A program made the position numbers and the translations under genes. Under the pieces are notes generated by a model that was not told the origin of the DNA, made no database searches, and saw only the letters and a program-made list of their open reading frames with translations. This document shows positions 56,531 through 64,000 of a stretch of 64,000 nt of DNA, one piece after another (position 1 is the first letter of the stretch; every line of letters begins with the position of its first letter). Source of the stretch: Brucella pituitosa (GTDB lineage Bacteria; Pseudomonadota; Alphaproteobacteria; Rhizobiales; Rhizobiaceae); NCBI RefSeq assembly GCF_003049685.1, contig NZ_PYSY02000002.1:1153501-1217500 (forward strand). The letters are read 5' to 3'.

Positions 56531-57937
56531 ATGCATAAGAATGAGAAAAACATGAAAGCCTGGGAGCTTACACGCGATCTGTTGCGCGACACCAAACCTG
56601 TCATACGCACCGCGGAAGAGCAGACATGGGACGCAAGCGCCGTCATGAAGGCGCAGGACGATCTCATGGCCATGTTCTGGAAAAGCAATGTGCCGGGTTC
56701 AGCGGCACCTGAATGTCTGATGGCTGGCGCGCTGCAATCGCTTGAAAACAAGGGCTATGTGCTGGCACCCTATGCAGAACTTCTGCGCGACGGGCTTGCA
56801 GCACTGGAGCGCTCTGATTTTGAAACGCTTTATCGCATCGATATGCGCTTGCGTATCCTGATGCGTGCAGCAAAGCCGGACCCGAACCACCCATCGCAAA
56901 AGACTATGCGTTTTGCGTCGTGGGACGCGTTTGACGCAACGGTCAAATGGCCGGAAGATGCGGCTTATGATCTTGGTTCCGACGATTTCCGCGAGCGCAC
57001 TTCGGCCGCGTGGATGGCCCAGCTCGTAGGGGCTGCCGCTGGCACGGCACTTGAGGGCTATACGGCTGAGAACATCATGGAGGTTTTCGGTCCAATCCGC
57101 GATTATGTGCGCGAGCCCAACACCTATAATGACGACATCACCTTCGAGATCGCCTTTCTGGAAGCCTTTGGCGACAAGGGTTTTGCCGTTACCAGTGCCG
57201 ACATTGCCGAGCGCTGGACCTCGCTCATCCCGCTTGGCTGGTCTGCGGAGGCAATCGCCCTTTCCAATATGCGTCGTGGGCTTACAGCGCCGGAAACCGG
57301 CACATCTGACAATCCCTTCGACGAATGGATCGGCGCTCAGATGCGCGGCACAATCTGCGGCATGGTTGTGCCGGGACGTGCGCGTGAAGCTGCCCGCCTT
57401 GCCTGGATGGATGCGGAAATTTCGCACGCCGGAAACGGAATTTTGGGTGAAGTTTTCAATGCCGTCATGGCCGCACGCGCCTTTGCGATCAAAGACACGC
57501 GCGAATTGCTGGTCTCAACCGCAGAGCTTTTCTCGACTGAAACGGAATATGGTGCGGTTCTCGCTTTCGCGCTTGATGCCTGCCATACGGCTGCCAACTG
57601 GCAGGATACATGGGCAAAATGCGATGCAGAATATGCCGAATATAACTGGATTCACGTTACGCCAAACGCCGCCGCACAGGTCGTTGCACTGTGGTTTGGC
57701 GAAGGTGATTTCGACCGAACGCTCGAAATCGTCTGCGGTATCGGCCACGATGTCGACTGCAATGCAGCTCAGATTCTAAGCATGATCGCCATCCAGCACG
57801 GCCCCGGCATCATCGCAGAACGCTGGTCAAAGCCGCTCCTTGCCGACGATATCGTCACCTATATGCGCCGTCCGGCGAAAATCTCCTTCAAAGCGCTTGT
57901 CGACCAGACGGTCAGTGCCGCGCGCAACGCTCTCTAA
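56531..57937 (+). CDS. ADP-ribosylglycohydrolase-family protein
   Basis: A 468-residue protein. The catalytic ARH fold spans about residues 155-450: AWMAQLVGAAAGTALEG, YNDDITFEIAFLEAF (metal-binding acidic block, in place of TDDT), ISHAGNGILGEVFNAVM, and GHDVDCNAAQI (the second metal-ligand block, usually GxDxDT). A helical N-terminal extension of about 150 residues is not recognised. ARH proteins cleave ADP-ribose from proteins or small molecules or, in some, split N-ribosyl bonds. Context (nucleoside importer before, nucleoside hydrolase after) favours a small-molecule substrate with an N-glycosidic bond. A second start at 56552 is possible. Confidence 0.85.
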   Translation: MHKNEKNMKAWELTRDLLRDTKPVIRTAEEQTWDASAVMKAQDDLMAMFWKSNVPGSAAPECLMAGALQSLENKGYVLAPYAELLRDGLAALERSDFETLYRIDMRLRILMRAAKPDPNHPSQKTMRFASWDAFDATVKWPEDAAYDLGSDDFRERTSAAWMAQLVGAAAGTALEGYTAENIMEVFGPIRDYVREPNTYNDDITFEIAFLEAFGDKGFAVTSADIAERWTSLIPLGWSAEAIALSNMRRGLTAPETGTSDNPFDEWIGAQMRGTICGMVVPGRAREAARLAWMDAEISHAGNGILGEVFNAVMAARAFAIKDTRELLVSTAELFSTETEYGAVLAFALDACHTAANWQDTWAKCDAEYAEYNWIHVTPNAAAQVVALWFGEGDFDRTLEIVCGIGHDVDCNAAQILSMIAIQHGPGIIAERWSKPLLADDIVTYMRRPAKISFKALVDQTVSAARNAL

Positions 57938-57959
57938 ATCCCCTCATCAGGAAACCATC

Positions 57960-58895
57960 ATGGCCCGTAAAATCATTATCGATACCGATCCCGGTCAGGA
58001 CGATGCAGTCGCCATTCTTCTGGCACTCGCAAGCCCTGAGCTCGACATTCTCGGCATCACCGCCGTTGCTGGCAACGGCCCGCTGGCCCGCACTGAAATC
58101 AATACCCGCACCATCTGTGAAGTTGCGAAAAAGCCGGACACAAAAGTCTTTGCTGGCTCGATCCGTCCGCTGGTGCGGCCGCTCGTAACGGCTGAAAACG
58201 TCCACGGCAAAACTGGCCTTGATGGCTATGATCTGCCACAGCCAACCATGCCGCTTCAGGCGCAGCATGGCGTTGATTTCATTATCGAAACGCTGATGAA
58301 GGAAGAAGCTGACACCGTTACGCTCTGCCCGCTTGGCCCTCTTACAAATATCGCCTCCGCACTGATCCGCGAGCCGAAGATCGCTGAGCGCGTCAAGGAA
58401 ATCGTGCTGATGGGCGGCGGTTATTTCGAGGGTGGTAACATCACACCATCAGCAGAATTCAACATCTATGTCGATCCGCACGCCGCCTCGGTTGTCTTCA
58501 AATCCGGCATCCAGATCACCATGATGCCGCTCGATGTCACGCACAAGGTACTGACGACCGAGAAGCGCATCGCAGCTATTCGCGGCATCGGCACGCATGT
58601 CGGCGAAGTGGTTGCAGCATGGCTTGAATTCTTCGAACGCTATGATGAAGCAAAATACGGCACCGATGGCGGCCCGCTGCATGATCCGAACGTCATTGCC
58701 TATCTGCTGAAGCCTGAACTTTACTCGGGCCGTCACTGCAACGTGGAAATCGAGATCAATTCGGAACTGACCATTGGTGAAACAGTCGTCGATTGGTGGG
58801 AAGTGACCGACCGTCCAAAGAACGCACTCTTCATCAAGGATGTTGATGCGGATGGTTTCTTCGCGCTGCTCACAGAGCGTCTCGCAACGCTGTAA
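57960..58895 (+). CDS. Inosine-uridine-preferring nucleoside hydrolase
   Basis: A 311-residue calcium-dependent nucleoside N-ribohydrolase. The start at 57960 has AGGAAA upstream and gives ARKIIIDTDPGQDDAVAILL, whose Asp cluster is the signature metal site. Further: VHGKTGLDGYDLP, LCPLGPLTNIASAL, MGGGYFEGGNITPSAEFNIYVDPHAA and the late GGPLHDPNVIAYLL with the catalytic His-Asp. It frees the base and ribose from imported nucleosides; the ribokinase encoded convergently would phosphorylate the ribose. Confidence 0.94.
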   Translation: MARKIIIDTDPGQDDAVAILLALASPELDILGITAVAGNGPLARTEINTRTICEVAKKPDTKVFAGSIRPLVRPLVTAENVHGKTGLDGYDLPQPTMPLQAQHGVDFIIETLMKEEADTVTLCPLGPLTNIASALIREPKIAERVKEIVLMGGGYFEGGNITPSAEFNIYVDPHAASVVFKSGIQITMMPLDVTHKVLTTEKRIAAIRGIGTHVGEVVAAWLEFFERYDEAKYGTDGGPLHDPNVIAYLLKPELYSGRHCNVEIEINSELTIGETVVDWWEVTDRPKNALFIKDVDADGFFALLTERLATL

Positions 58896-58897
58896 AA

Positions 58898-58940
58898 CAT
58901 GTCTCCCAAAAGTGGGTTGTGTTTTTGGGAGAATGGCATG
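58898..58940. repeat. Palindromic intergenic repeat, diverged copy
   Basis: CATG (58898-58901) and CATG (58937-58940) flank TCTCCCAAAA (58902-58911) paired with TTTTGGGAGA (58923-58932). The layout matches the repeat at 63736-63780 (CATGATCCCGAAAAGTGGGA...), with the G of CCGAAAA replaced. Confidence 0.65.
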
Positions 58941-58957
58941 CGAACTGATCATAAGCA

Positions 58958-58990
58958 AAAAGCCGCGCTGGCAGAACCAGCGCGGCTTTT
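58958..58990. terminator. Bidirectional terminator between nucleoside hydrolase and ribokinase genes
   Basis: AAAAGCCGCGCTGG (58958-58971), loop CAGAA, CCAGCGCGGCTTTT (58977-58990): a perfect 14-bp stem with T-runs on both strands, lying between two convergent genes. Confidence 0.93.
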
Positions 58991-59005
58991 CAATATTGAT
59001 CTGCT

Positions 59006-59926
59006 CTAGTTTTTGCCCAAAAGTTGCGCCACTTCCTGAGCCGTTGGCGCAGCTGAACCAGCACCAACACGGGTAACAGCAATCGCACCGGAAGCAGACG
59101 CAAAGCGCACACAATCATGCAGCGACTGGCCTTGCGAATAAGCAACGGCAAAACCGCCGTTGAAACTGTCTCCGGCAGCAACCGTATCGACCACCTTCAC
59201 CTTGAACGGTTCGAAGTGCTTGACCTCGTCGGCAGTGACAAGCAATGAGCCGCGCCCGCCAAGCTTGACGATCACGATCTTCGGGCCACGTTCGAGAAGC
59301 TTGCGCGCAGCAGCTTCTGCCGATGCAATATCGGTGGGTTCAATGCCAGTAATTTCAGCGGCTTCCGTTTCGTTGGGCGAAATGATCTCGCTCAAGGAAA
59401 TCAGGTCGGCCATGCGGCTTGCATCACCCACAGGTGCGGGATCGAGCAGCACGGTGCCACCAGCGGCTTTCACAGCCTTTGCAACAGCCAAATTGGCTTC
59501 ATGTGGGACTTCGCGCTGCAACAGCGTGATCTTTGCCTTGGCGATATCAGACGCATAGGCATCAATATCGGAAGCCGACCAATGTGCATTGGCACCTGCA
59601 CAAACAACAATCGTGTTCTGCCCTGCTTCTTCGACCTGAATGATAGCAATACCGGTATCGACCCCATCAATCATGCGGACACCGTCGGTATTGAGCCCAA
59701 ACTGCTGCATCTCTTTGACAGCCAGTTCGCCGAAAGCATCGTTACCGACCGCACCGACAAAGCGAATGTCGCCGCCAAGCTTTGCTACAGCTACCGCCTG
59801 ATTGGCGCCCTTGCCGCCAAGGCCAATGCCATAGCCCGACGCATTGAGTGTCTGGCCGGGACGCGGCAGTGCTGCCATTCTGGCGCTGACATCCACGTTC
59901 ACACTGCCGAAAATGAAAATCTTCAA
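59006..59926 (-). CDS. rbsK: Ribokinase, PfkB family
   Basis: Phosphorylates ribose to ribose-5-phosphate. From TTG 59926 (GGAG 7 bases upstream, read as [12 protein letters not shown]) the protein has 306 residues. The substrate-binding [18 protein letters not shown], the second PfkB signature [16 protein letters not shown] with the anion hole and catalytic Asp, and [12 protein letters not shown] are clear. It is convergent to, not in, the nucleoside operon but metabolically linked to the nucleoside hydrolase. Confidence 0.93.
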   Translation of the reverse strand: MKIFIFGSVNVDVSARMAALPRPGQTLNASGYGIGLGGKGANQAVAVAKLGGDIRFVGAVGNDAFGELAVKEMQQFGLNTDGVRMIDGVDTGIAIIQVEEAGQNTIVVCAGANAHWSASDIDAYASDIAKAKITLLQREVPHEANLAVAKAVKAAGGTVLLDPAPVGDASRMADLISLSEIISPNETEAAEITGIEPTDIASAEAAARKLLERGPKIVIVKLGGRGSLLVTADEVKHFEPFKVKVVDTVAAGDSFNGGFAVAYSQGQSLHDCVRFASASGAIAVTRVGAGSAAPTAQEVAQLLGKN

Positions 59927-60030
59927 TGGAATTCTCCACGATTGCAATTACCGCCGAACATAGCGTCGGTTGTGGCAAACTTCCATGCCATGGCGTAAGC
60001 CATACACAAATACGAAAAACCGCAGGCTTT

Positions 60031-60095
60031 AGAGCGCGTTTATTTAAAGCATAATCTTATCGATCCTCGTTTCACTCCGGTGGGATTATGCTCTA
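60031..60095. repeat. Imperfect palindromic element at the 3' end of the LprI-like gene
   Basis: GCATAATC (60049-60056) pairs with GATTATGC (60084-60091); outside it AGAGC (60031-60035) faces GCTCT (60090-60094). The AGAGCGC/GCTCTAA ends resemble those of the elements at 26677 and 38826. The last bases include the stop codon of the gene on the - strand. Confidence 0.55.
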
Positions 60096-60932
60096 ATCGA
60101 CGGTGCCCGAGCGGGTCGGATCAGCAAGCGGAAAGCTCTTGTCCGTCAGACAAGTTTTGAGCCAGTTATAGTCGTCGTTATCGATGACTTCGCCGTCAAG
60201 CTTCAGCTCAGGTTTTGAACTATAGAGTGTGGGCTGCGCTTCCGGCTTCACATTCCAGCTCTGCCCTTCTCCGCTTGTCGTTGGACAAGTGTTGTCATCA
60301 CCATTGAATGAGCAACTCGCAATCAGCGTAGGTTTGCCATCAACGATATTGGCAATAAAGCGCTTGGTGTAACCGGTATTGGTCGCCCAATATTCATCGA
60401 CACTGCACACACGATCACCATTCTGATAATGGCGCGTTGGAAAGCAATTATAGGTCTGGTCAGGCGGCAGCATATCGCAGGATGTCTCATAGCCCGCATA
60501 GTCACCGCTACTGAACTGCTGAAGGAAAGCCCGCTGGGTGCGTGCCACTTCAATGAGGCTCATCTTGCCCTTTTCCCCAAGCTGCGCTGTGCGTTCGGCA
60601 ATCATGCTGTCGGCAATCTGCTCCGCACTTTTACCATCCGGCACGCTATCGGGTTCGCCAATGAGGCCGTCCAGCGCCTTGTCACGTGCTGCAATCCAGC
60701 GCTTCTGGCTTGCCACCAGCATAGCGCGGATTTCCTCGTCGGGCGCGGATTTGAGCGTTGCCGAGTAGGTCTTATTCAGCCTGCTATCTGCTTTCTGGAG
60801 CAATTTGCTGGAGCAGATCAGCTTTTCGCTTGGCGTTTGTGCCTTACTGCAATCAATGGCCCATGCCGGCACCGACAAAGCACAGAGAGCAGCCAATACG
60901 GAAAGGCGCAGAGCGGAGTGTTTCAAATTCAT
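60093..60932 (-). CDS. Exported LprI-like (DUF1311) protein
   Basis: A 279-residue protein with signal peptide (LSVLAALCALSVPAWA). Residues 26-105 match the LprI N-terminal/DUF1311 pattern: DCSKAQTPSEKLICSSKLLQ with paired cysteines, then LNKTYSATL and SQKRWIAARDKAL. The C-terminal part is cysteine-rich and not recognised (TSCDMLPPDQTYNCFPTRHY). The founding member LprI is a lysozyme inhibitor, but most DUF1311 proteins are uncharacterised. It lies 15 bp after the SH3-like gene. Confidence 0.75.
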   Translation of the reverse strand: MNLKHSALRLSVLAALCALSVPAWAIDCSKAQTPSEKLICSSKLLQKADSRLNKTYSATLKSAPDEEIRAMLVASQKRWIAARDKALDGLIGEPDSVPDGKSAEQIADSMIAERTAQLGEKGKMSLIEVARTQRAFLQQFSSGDYAGYETSCDMLPPDQTYNCFPTRHYQNGDRVCSVDEYWATNTGYTKRFIANIVDGKPTLIASCSFNGDDNTCPTTSGEGQSWNVKPEAQPTLYSSKPELKLDGEVIDNDDYNWLKTCLTDKSFPLADPTRSGTVD

Positions 60933-60947
60933 ATCAAATACCTGAAA

Positions 60948-61616
60948 TTACTGATCGACCGATTTCATATCGCAGGTCGTTTCTGCATTTGAACACAGAC
61001 CTCTGAACCAGGCGCGTCCGGTGAGTTGCTCATCGCTGGCAAGTTCGACAAGTTCTTCACCCGCCATACGCTTGCGCAGCACCGTGTAATCCAACAGAAC
61101 CCAGTCCTCATTGCAGGCGAGGATATTGTTGATCCGGCCCATTTCCGTCAGCCAGTCGCTGCCGATATCGAGGAGCCGCTCGCTCTGAGGATCAGGCTTC
61201 AGAAAACCACGCGCCGACTGAATTCCAACTTTTGCTTCGTCCGATTTGATCCAGCCTTCGCCCTTGTAGACCTCACGCGGAACATAGTCGTCGCTCTCTT
61301 CATTATAGGCGTCGCTCGCATTGGCGATCTTCAGCCAGCCATCTTTGGCTTCGAGCACGTCAAAGCCGATGCTGTAGGCATATTCCGCTTCTCCGACTTT
61401 GGAGCCGGTCGGTATATGACCCAAAAGTTTGGCATCGGCAGATGGCGTCTCACGTATTTCAATTGAGGGTTTTTCACTGTTCGTCCATGCACTGAACGCG
61501 CATGATGTTGCGCCTGCATGAACCTCTGCCTGAGCGCTGACAGCCTGTGCCGGAGCAGTTAGCGAAAACACAGGTAAAGACAGTGCAAATGCTGCGAGAT
61601 ATGGACGAAACCGCAT
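60948..61616 (-). CDS. Exported SH3-like domain protein
   Basis: A 222-residue protein from ATG 61616 with GGAGG upstream. A signal peptide (AAFALSLPVFSLTAPAQA) precedes a bacterial SH3-like domain: IEIRETPSADAKLLGHIPTGSKVG, then DGWLKIANA and KGEGWIKSDEAKVGIQS. The C-terminal 80 residues, with two or three cysteines, are unknown. SH3 domains in the periplasm often bind peptidoglycan, which fits its place directly downstream of the penicillin-binding protein gene (23 bp). Confidence 0.75.
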   Translation of the reverse strand: MRFRPYLAAFALSLPVFSLTAPAQAVSAQAEVHAGATSCAFSAWTNSEKPSIEIRETPSADAKLLGHIPTGSKVGEAEYAYSIGFDVLEAKDGWLKIANASDAYNEESDDYVPREVYKGEGWIKSDEAKVGIQSARGFLKPDPQSERLLDIGSDWLTEMGRINNILACNEDWVLLDYTVLRKRMAGEELVELASDEQLTGRAWFRGLCSNAETTCDMKSVDQ

Positions 61617-61639
61617 TACAACCTCCAGATAAAATGCCT

Positions 61640-63739
61640 TCATTCAATAAAAACCTTCACGCTGGCTGCACGTCCGCCTGCATCAACAACGGTCAGTGTG
61701 GAATAGCCTGTCCCATCCGGCAGCCACGTGGCCGTGCGACGGCGATTGGGTTCTGAAATTGGTTTGCCATTGGCAAGCCAGCGAAACGGTGCGCGCCCGC
61801 CCTGCAATTTCAGCACCAGCGGCGAGGCATTATCGGTCAGGGCTTTCAGTTCGACATGTGCGCCATCGGGTGGAAACACGATACGCGGTGCGGGCTCAAT
61901 CGTGGCTTTGAGAACCGGCAGAGGATCGCTTGCAGACGAAAAGCGTATCTGCGTCACCGGAAGATCGGCGCGTGCCGTGCGAAACGCGCCAGCAGGCGCA
62001 CGCGGCAGCGGCACTGACACAACCCCCGAACGTACAAAGGCTTCAAACAGGATTGGAGCCGCCGAAACATAGCCCGCAAGTCCCGGCACCGAGCCACCAT
62101 CGGCACGCCCGACCCAGACACCCAGCACATAACGACCGTCATAGCCGACCGACCAGGCATCGCGATAACCATAGGACGTGCCGGTCTTGTAAGCGAGGCC
62201 GAGGCGTTTAGCACCCTGCGGTGGCACAACACCGGCCAGAATATCACCAATCTGCCACGATGCCTGCTCGGTGAGAATAGGAGCCGTCGGCTGCACAGGC
62301 TCAGAGCCTTCCGTGCCGTCACGCAGCGCTGCACCGCGACCGCCATTGGCAAGGCCTGTATAAAGCTGCACCAGATCGCGCAGGCTGATGCCCGCGCCAC
62401 CAAGGCCGATGGCAAGGCCCGGCGCTTCGCCTTTCGGCAGTTGCAGATTGACCGCCGCCTGACGAATGCGCGTGGTGAGCCGTGCAGGGCCGACAGCATC
62501 AAGCAGGCTGATGGTCGGCACATTCAGCGACATTTGCAGCGCCTGACGGATGCTGACATCGCCCTGATAGCTCATATCGAAATTGCGCGGACGATAGCCT
62601 GCAAAATCCTGCGGACGGTCCTCGATGATGGTTTCCTGCGCAATCAGTCCCTGCTCGAAGGCCAGCCCATAGATGAAGGGCTTGAGCGTGGAGCCGGGCG
62701 AACGCACGGCGCGGGTCATGTCGATCCAGCCCTGCCGCTTACCATCGAAATAATCAGCGGAGCCGACTTCACCTAAGACATTGCCGTTGCGACTGTCGGC
62801 CAGCACGATTGCCACAGAGACTTTTGGCCCAAGCTTGGCGGCAGCTTCGCGTGCCACAACTTCAAGCCCAGCCTGCACCGATTTTTTAAGCGTCAGGTGA
62901 TGCCGGGCCTCGGTCGGTGCCTGCTTCAATGCGAGATCAGCAAAGTGGGCAGCCAATGCGGGCAGAGGATGACGCGTAGCGGATATGCGCTCACGCGATG
63001 CACGCTCGGCTTCCTCGGTCGTGAACACATCAGACGAAACCATGCGTTTCAACACACGATCCCGCGCGGCAACCGCGTTCTTCATCTCGCGATCCGGGCG
63101 GCGGCGTTCAGGCAATTGCGGCAGAGCCACAAGAAGCGCTGCTTCCGATGTGGTGAGGCGCAACGGCTCCTTGCCAAAATAGGCAAGTGATGCCGACCGC
63201 ACACCTTCCAGATTGCCGCCATAGGGCGCGAGTGTCAGATAGCGTTCGAGAATTTCAAACTTGCTTAAGCGCCGTTCGATCTGGATTGCGCGTGCCAGCT
63301 GCCGGAACTTGGAGCCAAAACTACGGCTTTCGCGCGGCTCGATCAGGCGGGCAAGCTGCATGGATAGCGTTGAGCCACCGGACACAATACGACCACTCCC
63401 TGCAAGCTGATAAGCGGCCCGAAGAAGTGCTGTGAAATCAATGCCGCCATGCTCGTAGAAACGCTTGTCCTCATAGGCGATCAGCATTTTCACAAATTTC
63501 GGATCGACATCTTCGATGCGGGTATTTAAACGCCAATAGCCGTCCGGCGTTGCATAGGCACGCAGCAAAGCGCCATCGCGATCCATGACTTCTGTGGAAA
63601 TGGTCAACCGTTCCGGCAAAGGCGGAGGATAGGTGCGGTCGAGCCAGTCAAGCCCGACCACGGTTCCGAGTGCGGCGATGCCACAGAATGCGGCTCCGCC
63701 AATCGCTATTTTCCAACGCCTTTTCATTTGTTTAGCCAT
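61640..63739 (-). CDS. pbpC: Penicillin-binding protein 1C
   Basis: Bifunctional peptidoglycan synthase anchored in the inner membrane. From ATG 63739 (GGAGAAGATC just upstream) the protein has 699 residues: membrane anchor IAIGGAAFCGIAALGTVVGL, a glycosyltransferase domain with YEDKRFYEHGGIDFTALLRA and SGGSTLSMQLARL, a transpeptidase with SPGSTLKPFIYGLA (active-site Ser in SxxK), and TGTSYGYRDAWSVGYDGRYV as the KTG-like motif, then the C-terminal BiPBP_C domain (RIVFPPDGAHVEL). The ribosome-binding site and start codon lie inside a dispersed palindromic repeat. It follows the alpha-2-macroglobulin gene, a standard pairing. Confidence 0.95.
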   Translation of the reverse strand: MAKQMKRRWKIAIGGAAFCGIAALGTVVGLDWLDRTYPPPLPERLTISTEVMDRDGALLRAYATPDGYWRLNTRIEDVDPKFVKMLIAYEDKRFYEHGGIDFTALLRAAYQLAGSGRIVSGGSTLSMQLARLIEPRESRSFGSKFRQLARAIQIERRLSKFEILERYLTLAPYGGNLEGVRSASLAYFGKEPLRLTTSEAALLVALPQLPERRRPDREMKNAVAARDRVLKRMVSSDVFTTEEAERASRERISATRHPLPALAAHFADLALKQAPTEARHHLTLKKSVQAGLEVVAREAAAKLGPKVSVAIVLADSRNGNVLGEVGSADYFDGKRQGWIDMTRAVRSPGSTLKPFIYGLAFEQGLIAQETIIEDRPQDFAGYRPRNFDMSYQGDVSIRQALQMSLNVPTISLLDAVGPARLTTRIRQAAVNLQLPKGEAPGLAIGLGGAGISLRDLVQLYTGLANGGRGAALRDGTEGSEPVQPTAPILTEQASWQIGDILAGVVPPQGAKRLGLAYKTGTSYGYRDAWSVGYDGRYVLGVWVGRADGGSVPGLAGYVSAAPILFEAFVRSGVVSVPLPRAPAGAFRTARADLPVTQIRFSSASDPLPVLKATIEPAPRIVFPPDGAHVELKALTDNASPLVLKLQGGRAPFRWLANGKPISEPNRRRTATWLPDGTGYSTLTVVDAGGRAASVKVFIE

Positions 63740-63780
63740 GATCTTCTCCGAAAACCGGCTCCCACTTTTCGGGATCATGG
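63736..63780. repeat. Palindromic intergenic repeat, copy overlapping the pbpC start
   Basis: CCATGATC (63736-63743) pairs with GATCATGG (63773-63780), and inside CCGAAAA (63748-63754) pairs with TTTTCGG (63766-63772). Read on the - strand it begins GATCCCGAAAAGTGGGAG and ends CGGAGAAGATCATG, closely matching the + strand repeat at 43782-43825. Confidence 0.82.
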
Positions 63781-63781
63781 C

Positions 63782-64000
63782 TTACGGTGCCGCCACCTCC
63801 ATCATGCCTGTCGCCGTGCGCGCTGCAAATTGCGGACGATACATGTCCTCAACCGTTGCTGCCGGATGCGTATAAAGCCCCGGCGTCACCGCACGCACCA
63901 CATAAGCGAGTGTGATCGGCTTCTTCTCGCCTGCAAAGCGGTCGAAAGCGGCCACAAAACGATCATTGCGGAATTCGAGATGGGCCGCTTGCGTGCTTTC
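63782..64000 (-). CDS. Alpha-2-macroglobulin family protein, C-terminal end only
   Basis: The last 72 codons of a gene that continues beyond the right edge. The frame is open to position 64000 and reads NDRFVAAFDRFAG, ITLAYVVRAVTPGLYTHPA, EDMYRPQFAARTATGMMEV, which is the usual end of bacterial alpha-2-macroglobulins (YfhM type). These large periplasmic lipoproteins are thought to trap proteases and work with PBP1C, whose gene follows 43 bp downstream. No other part is visible. Confidence 0.88.
   Translation of the reverse strand, partial: ESTQAAHLEFRNDRFVAAFDRFAGEKKPITLAYVVRAVTPGLYTHPAATVEDMYRPQFAARTATGMMEVAAP

Overview
The window reads as a chromosomal segment of an alphaproteobacterium of the order Hyphomicrobiales, most likely the Brucella/Ochrobactrum group. 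I base this on protein-level resemblance, a cobalamin-riboswitch-controlled metE, small palindromic intergenic repeats of a type I remember from these genomes, and an iron operator of the TGA-N9-TCA kind. No database search was possible, so the taxon is inference.

Region 1 (1-13.6 kb, + strand) is a tight, often ATGA-coupled run: the end of a type I secretion ABC exporter, its membrane-fusion partner, a small secreted-type protein made almost only of RTX calcium-binding repeats, two large proteins with GT2-like C-termini, a methyltransferase, two GT-B glycosyltransferases, a membrane-anchored coiled-coil protein and a pyruvyl transferase. A 'GWxxDP ... GF' module recurs in three of the proteins. 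Region 2 (13.7-28.4 kb) makes and exports a surface polysaccharide: rmlDBCA for dTDP-rhamnose, an AT-rich block with galactofuranosyltransferase-like enzymes and UDP-galactopyranose mutase, a second pyruvyl transferase broken or recoded at an A9 run, galU with a one-base frameshift, and a Wzm/Wzt ABC exporter.

Region 3 (28.6-35 kb, - strand) is an iron/haem uptake operon: TonB-dependent receptor, an SbmA/BacA-YddA-type ABC protein, a HutX/HemS-like protein, a ChaN-like protein and a periplasmic TonB-C-like protein, behind a candidate iron operator. A tRNA-Gln gene follows, apparently with an 8-nt anticodon loop. Region 4 (35.4-38.3 kb) has a WecA/MraY-type glycosyl-1-phosphate transferase and a FlaA1/CapD-type nucleotide-sugar dehydratase that overlap tail to tail. 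Region 5 (38.6-43.8 kb) holds the riboswitch and metE, a DUF922 metalloprotease, an ArsR regulator and an MFS transporter.

Region 6 (43.8-50.5 kb, - strand) is a seven-gene catabolic operon: a polyamine/opine-type ABC importer with an HcnABC-like three-subunit FAD/2Fe-2S dehydrogenase. Region 7 (50.8-59.9 kb) has an IclR regulator, a BMP-type nucleoside importer, an ADP-ribosylglycohydrolase-family protein, a nucleoside hydrolase and, convergently, a ribokinase: a plausible nucleoside or ADP-ribosyl salvage module. Region 8 (60-64 kb, - strand) is envelope-related: the C-terminus of an alpha-2-macroglobulin-like protein, penicillin-binding protein 1C, an SH3-like exported protein and an LprI/DUF1311 protein.

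Three loci differ from expectation by one base (the A9 run, galU, the tRNA-Gln loop). This could be biology or homopolymer error in the assembly, and both readings are kept open.
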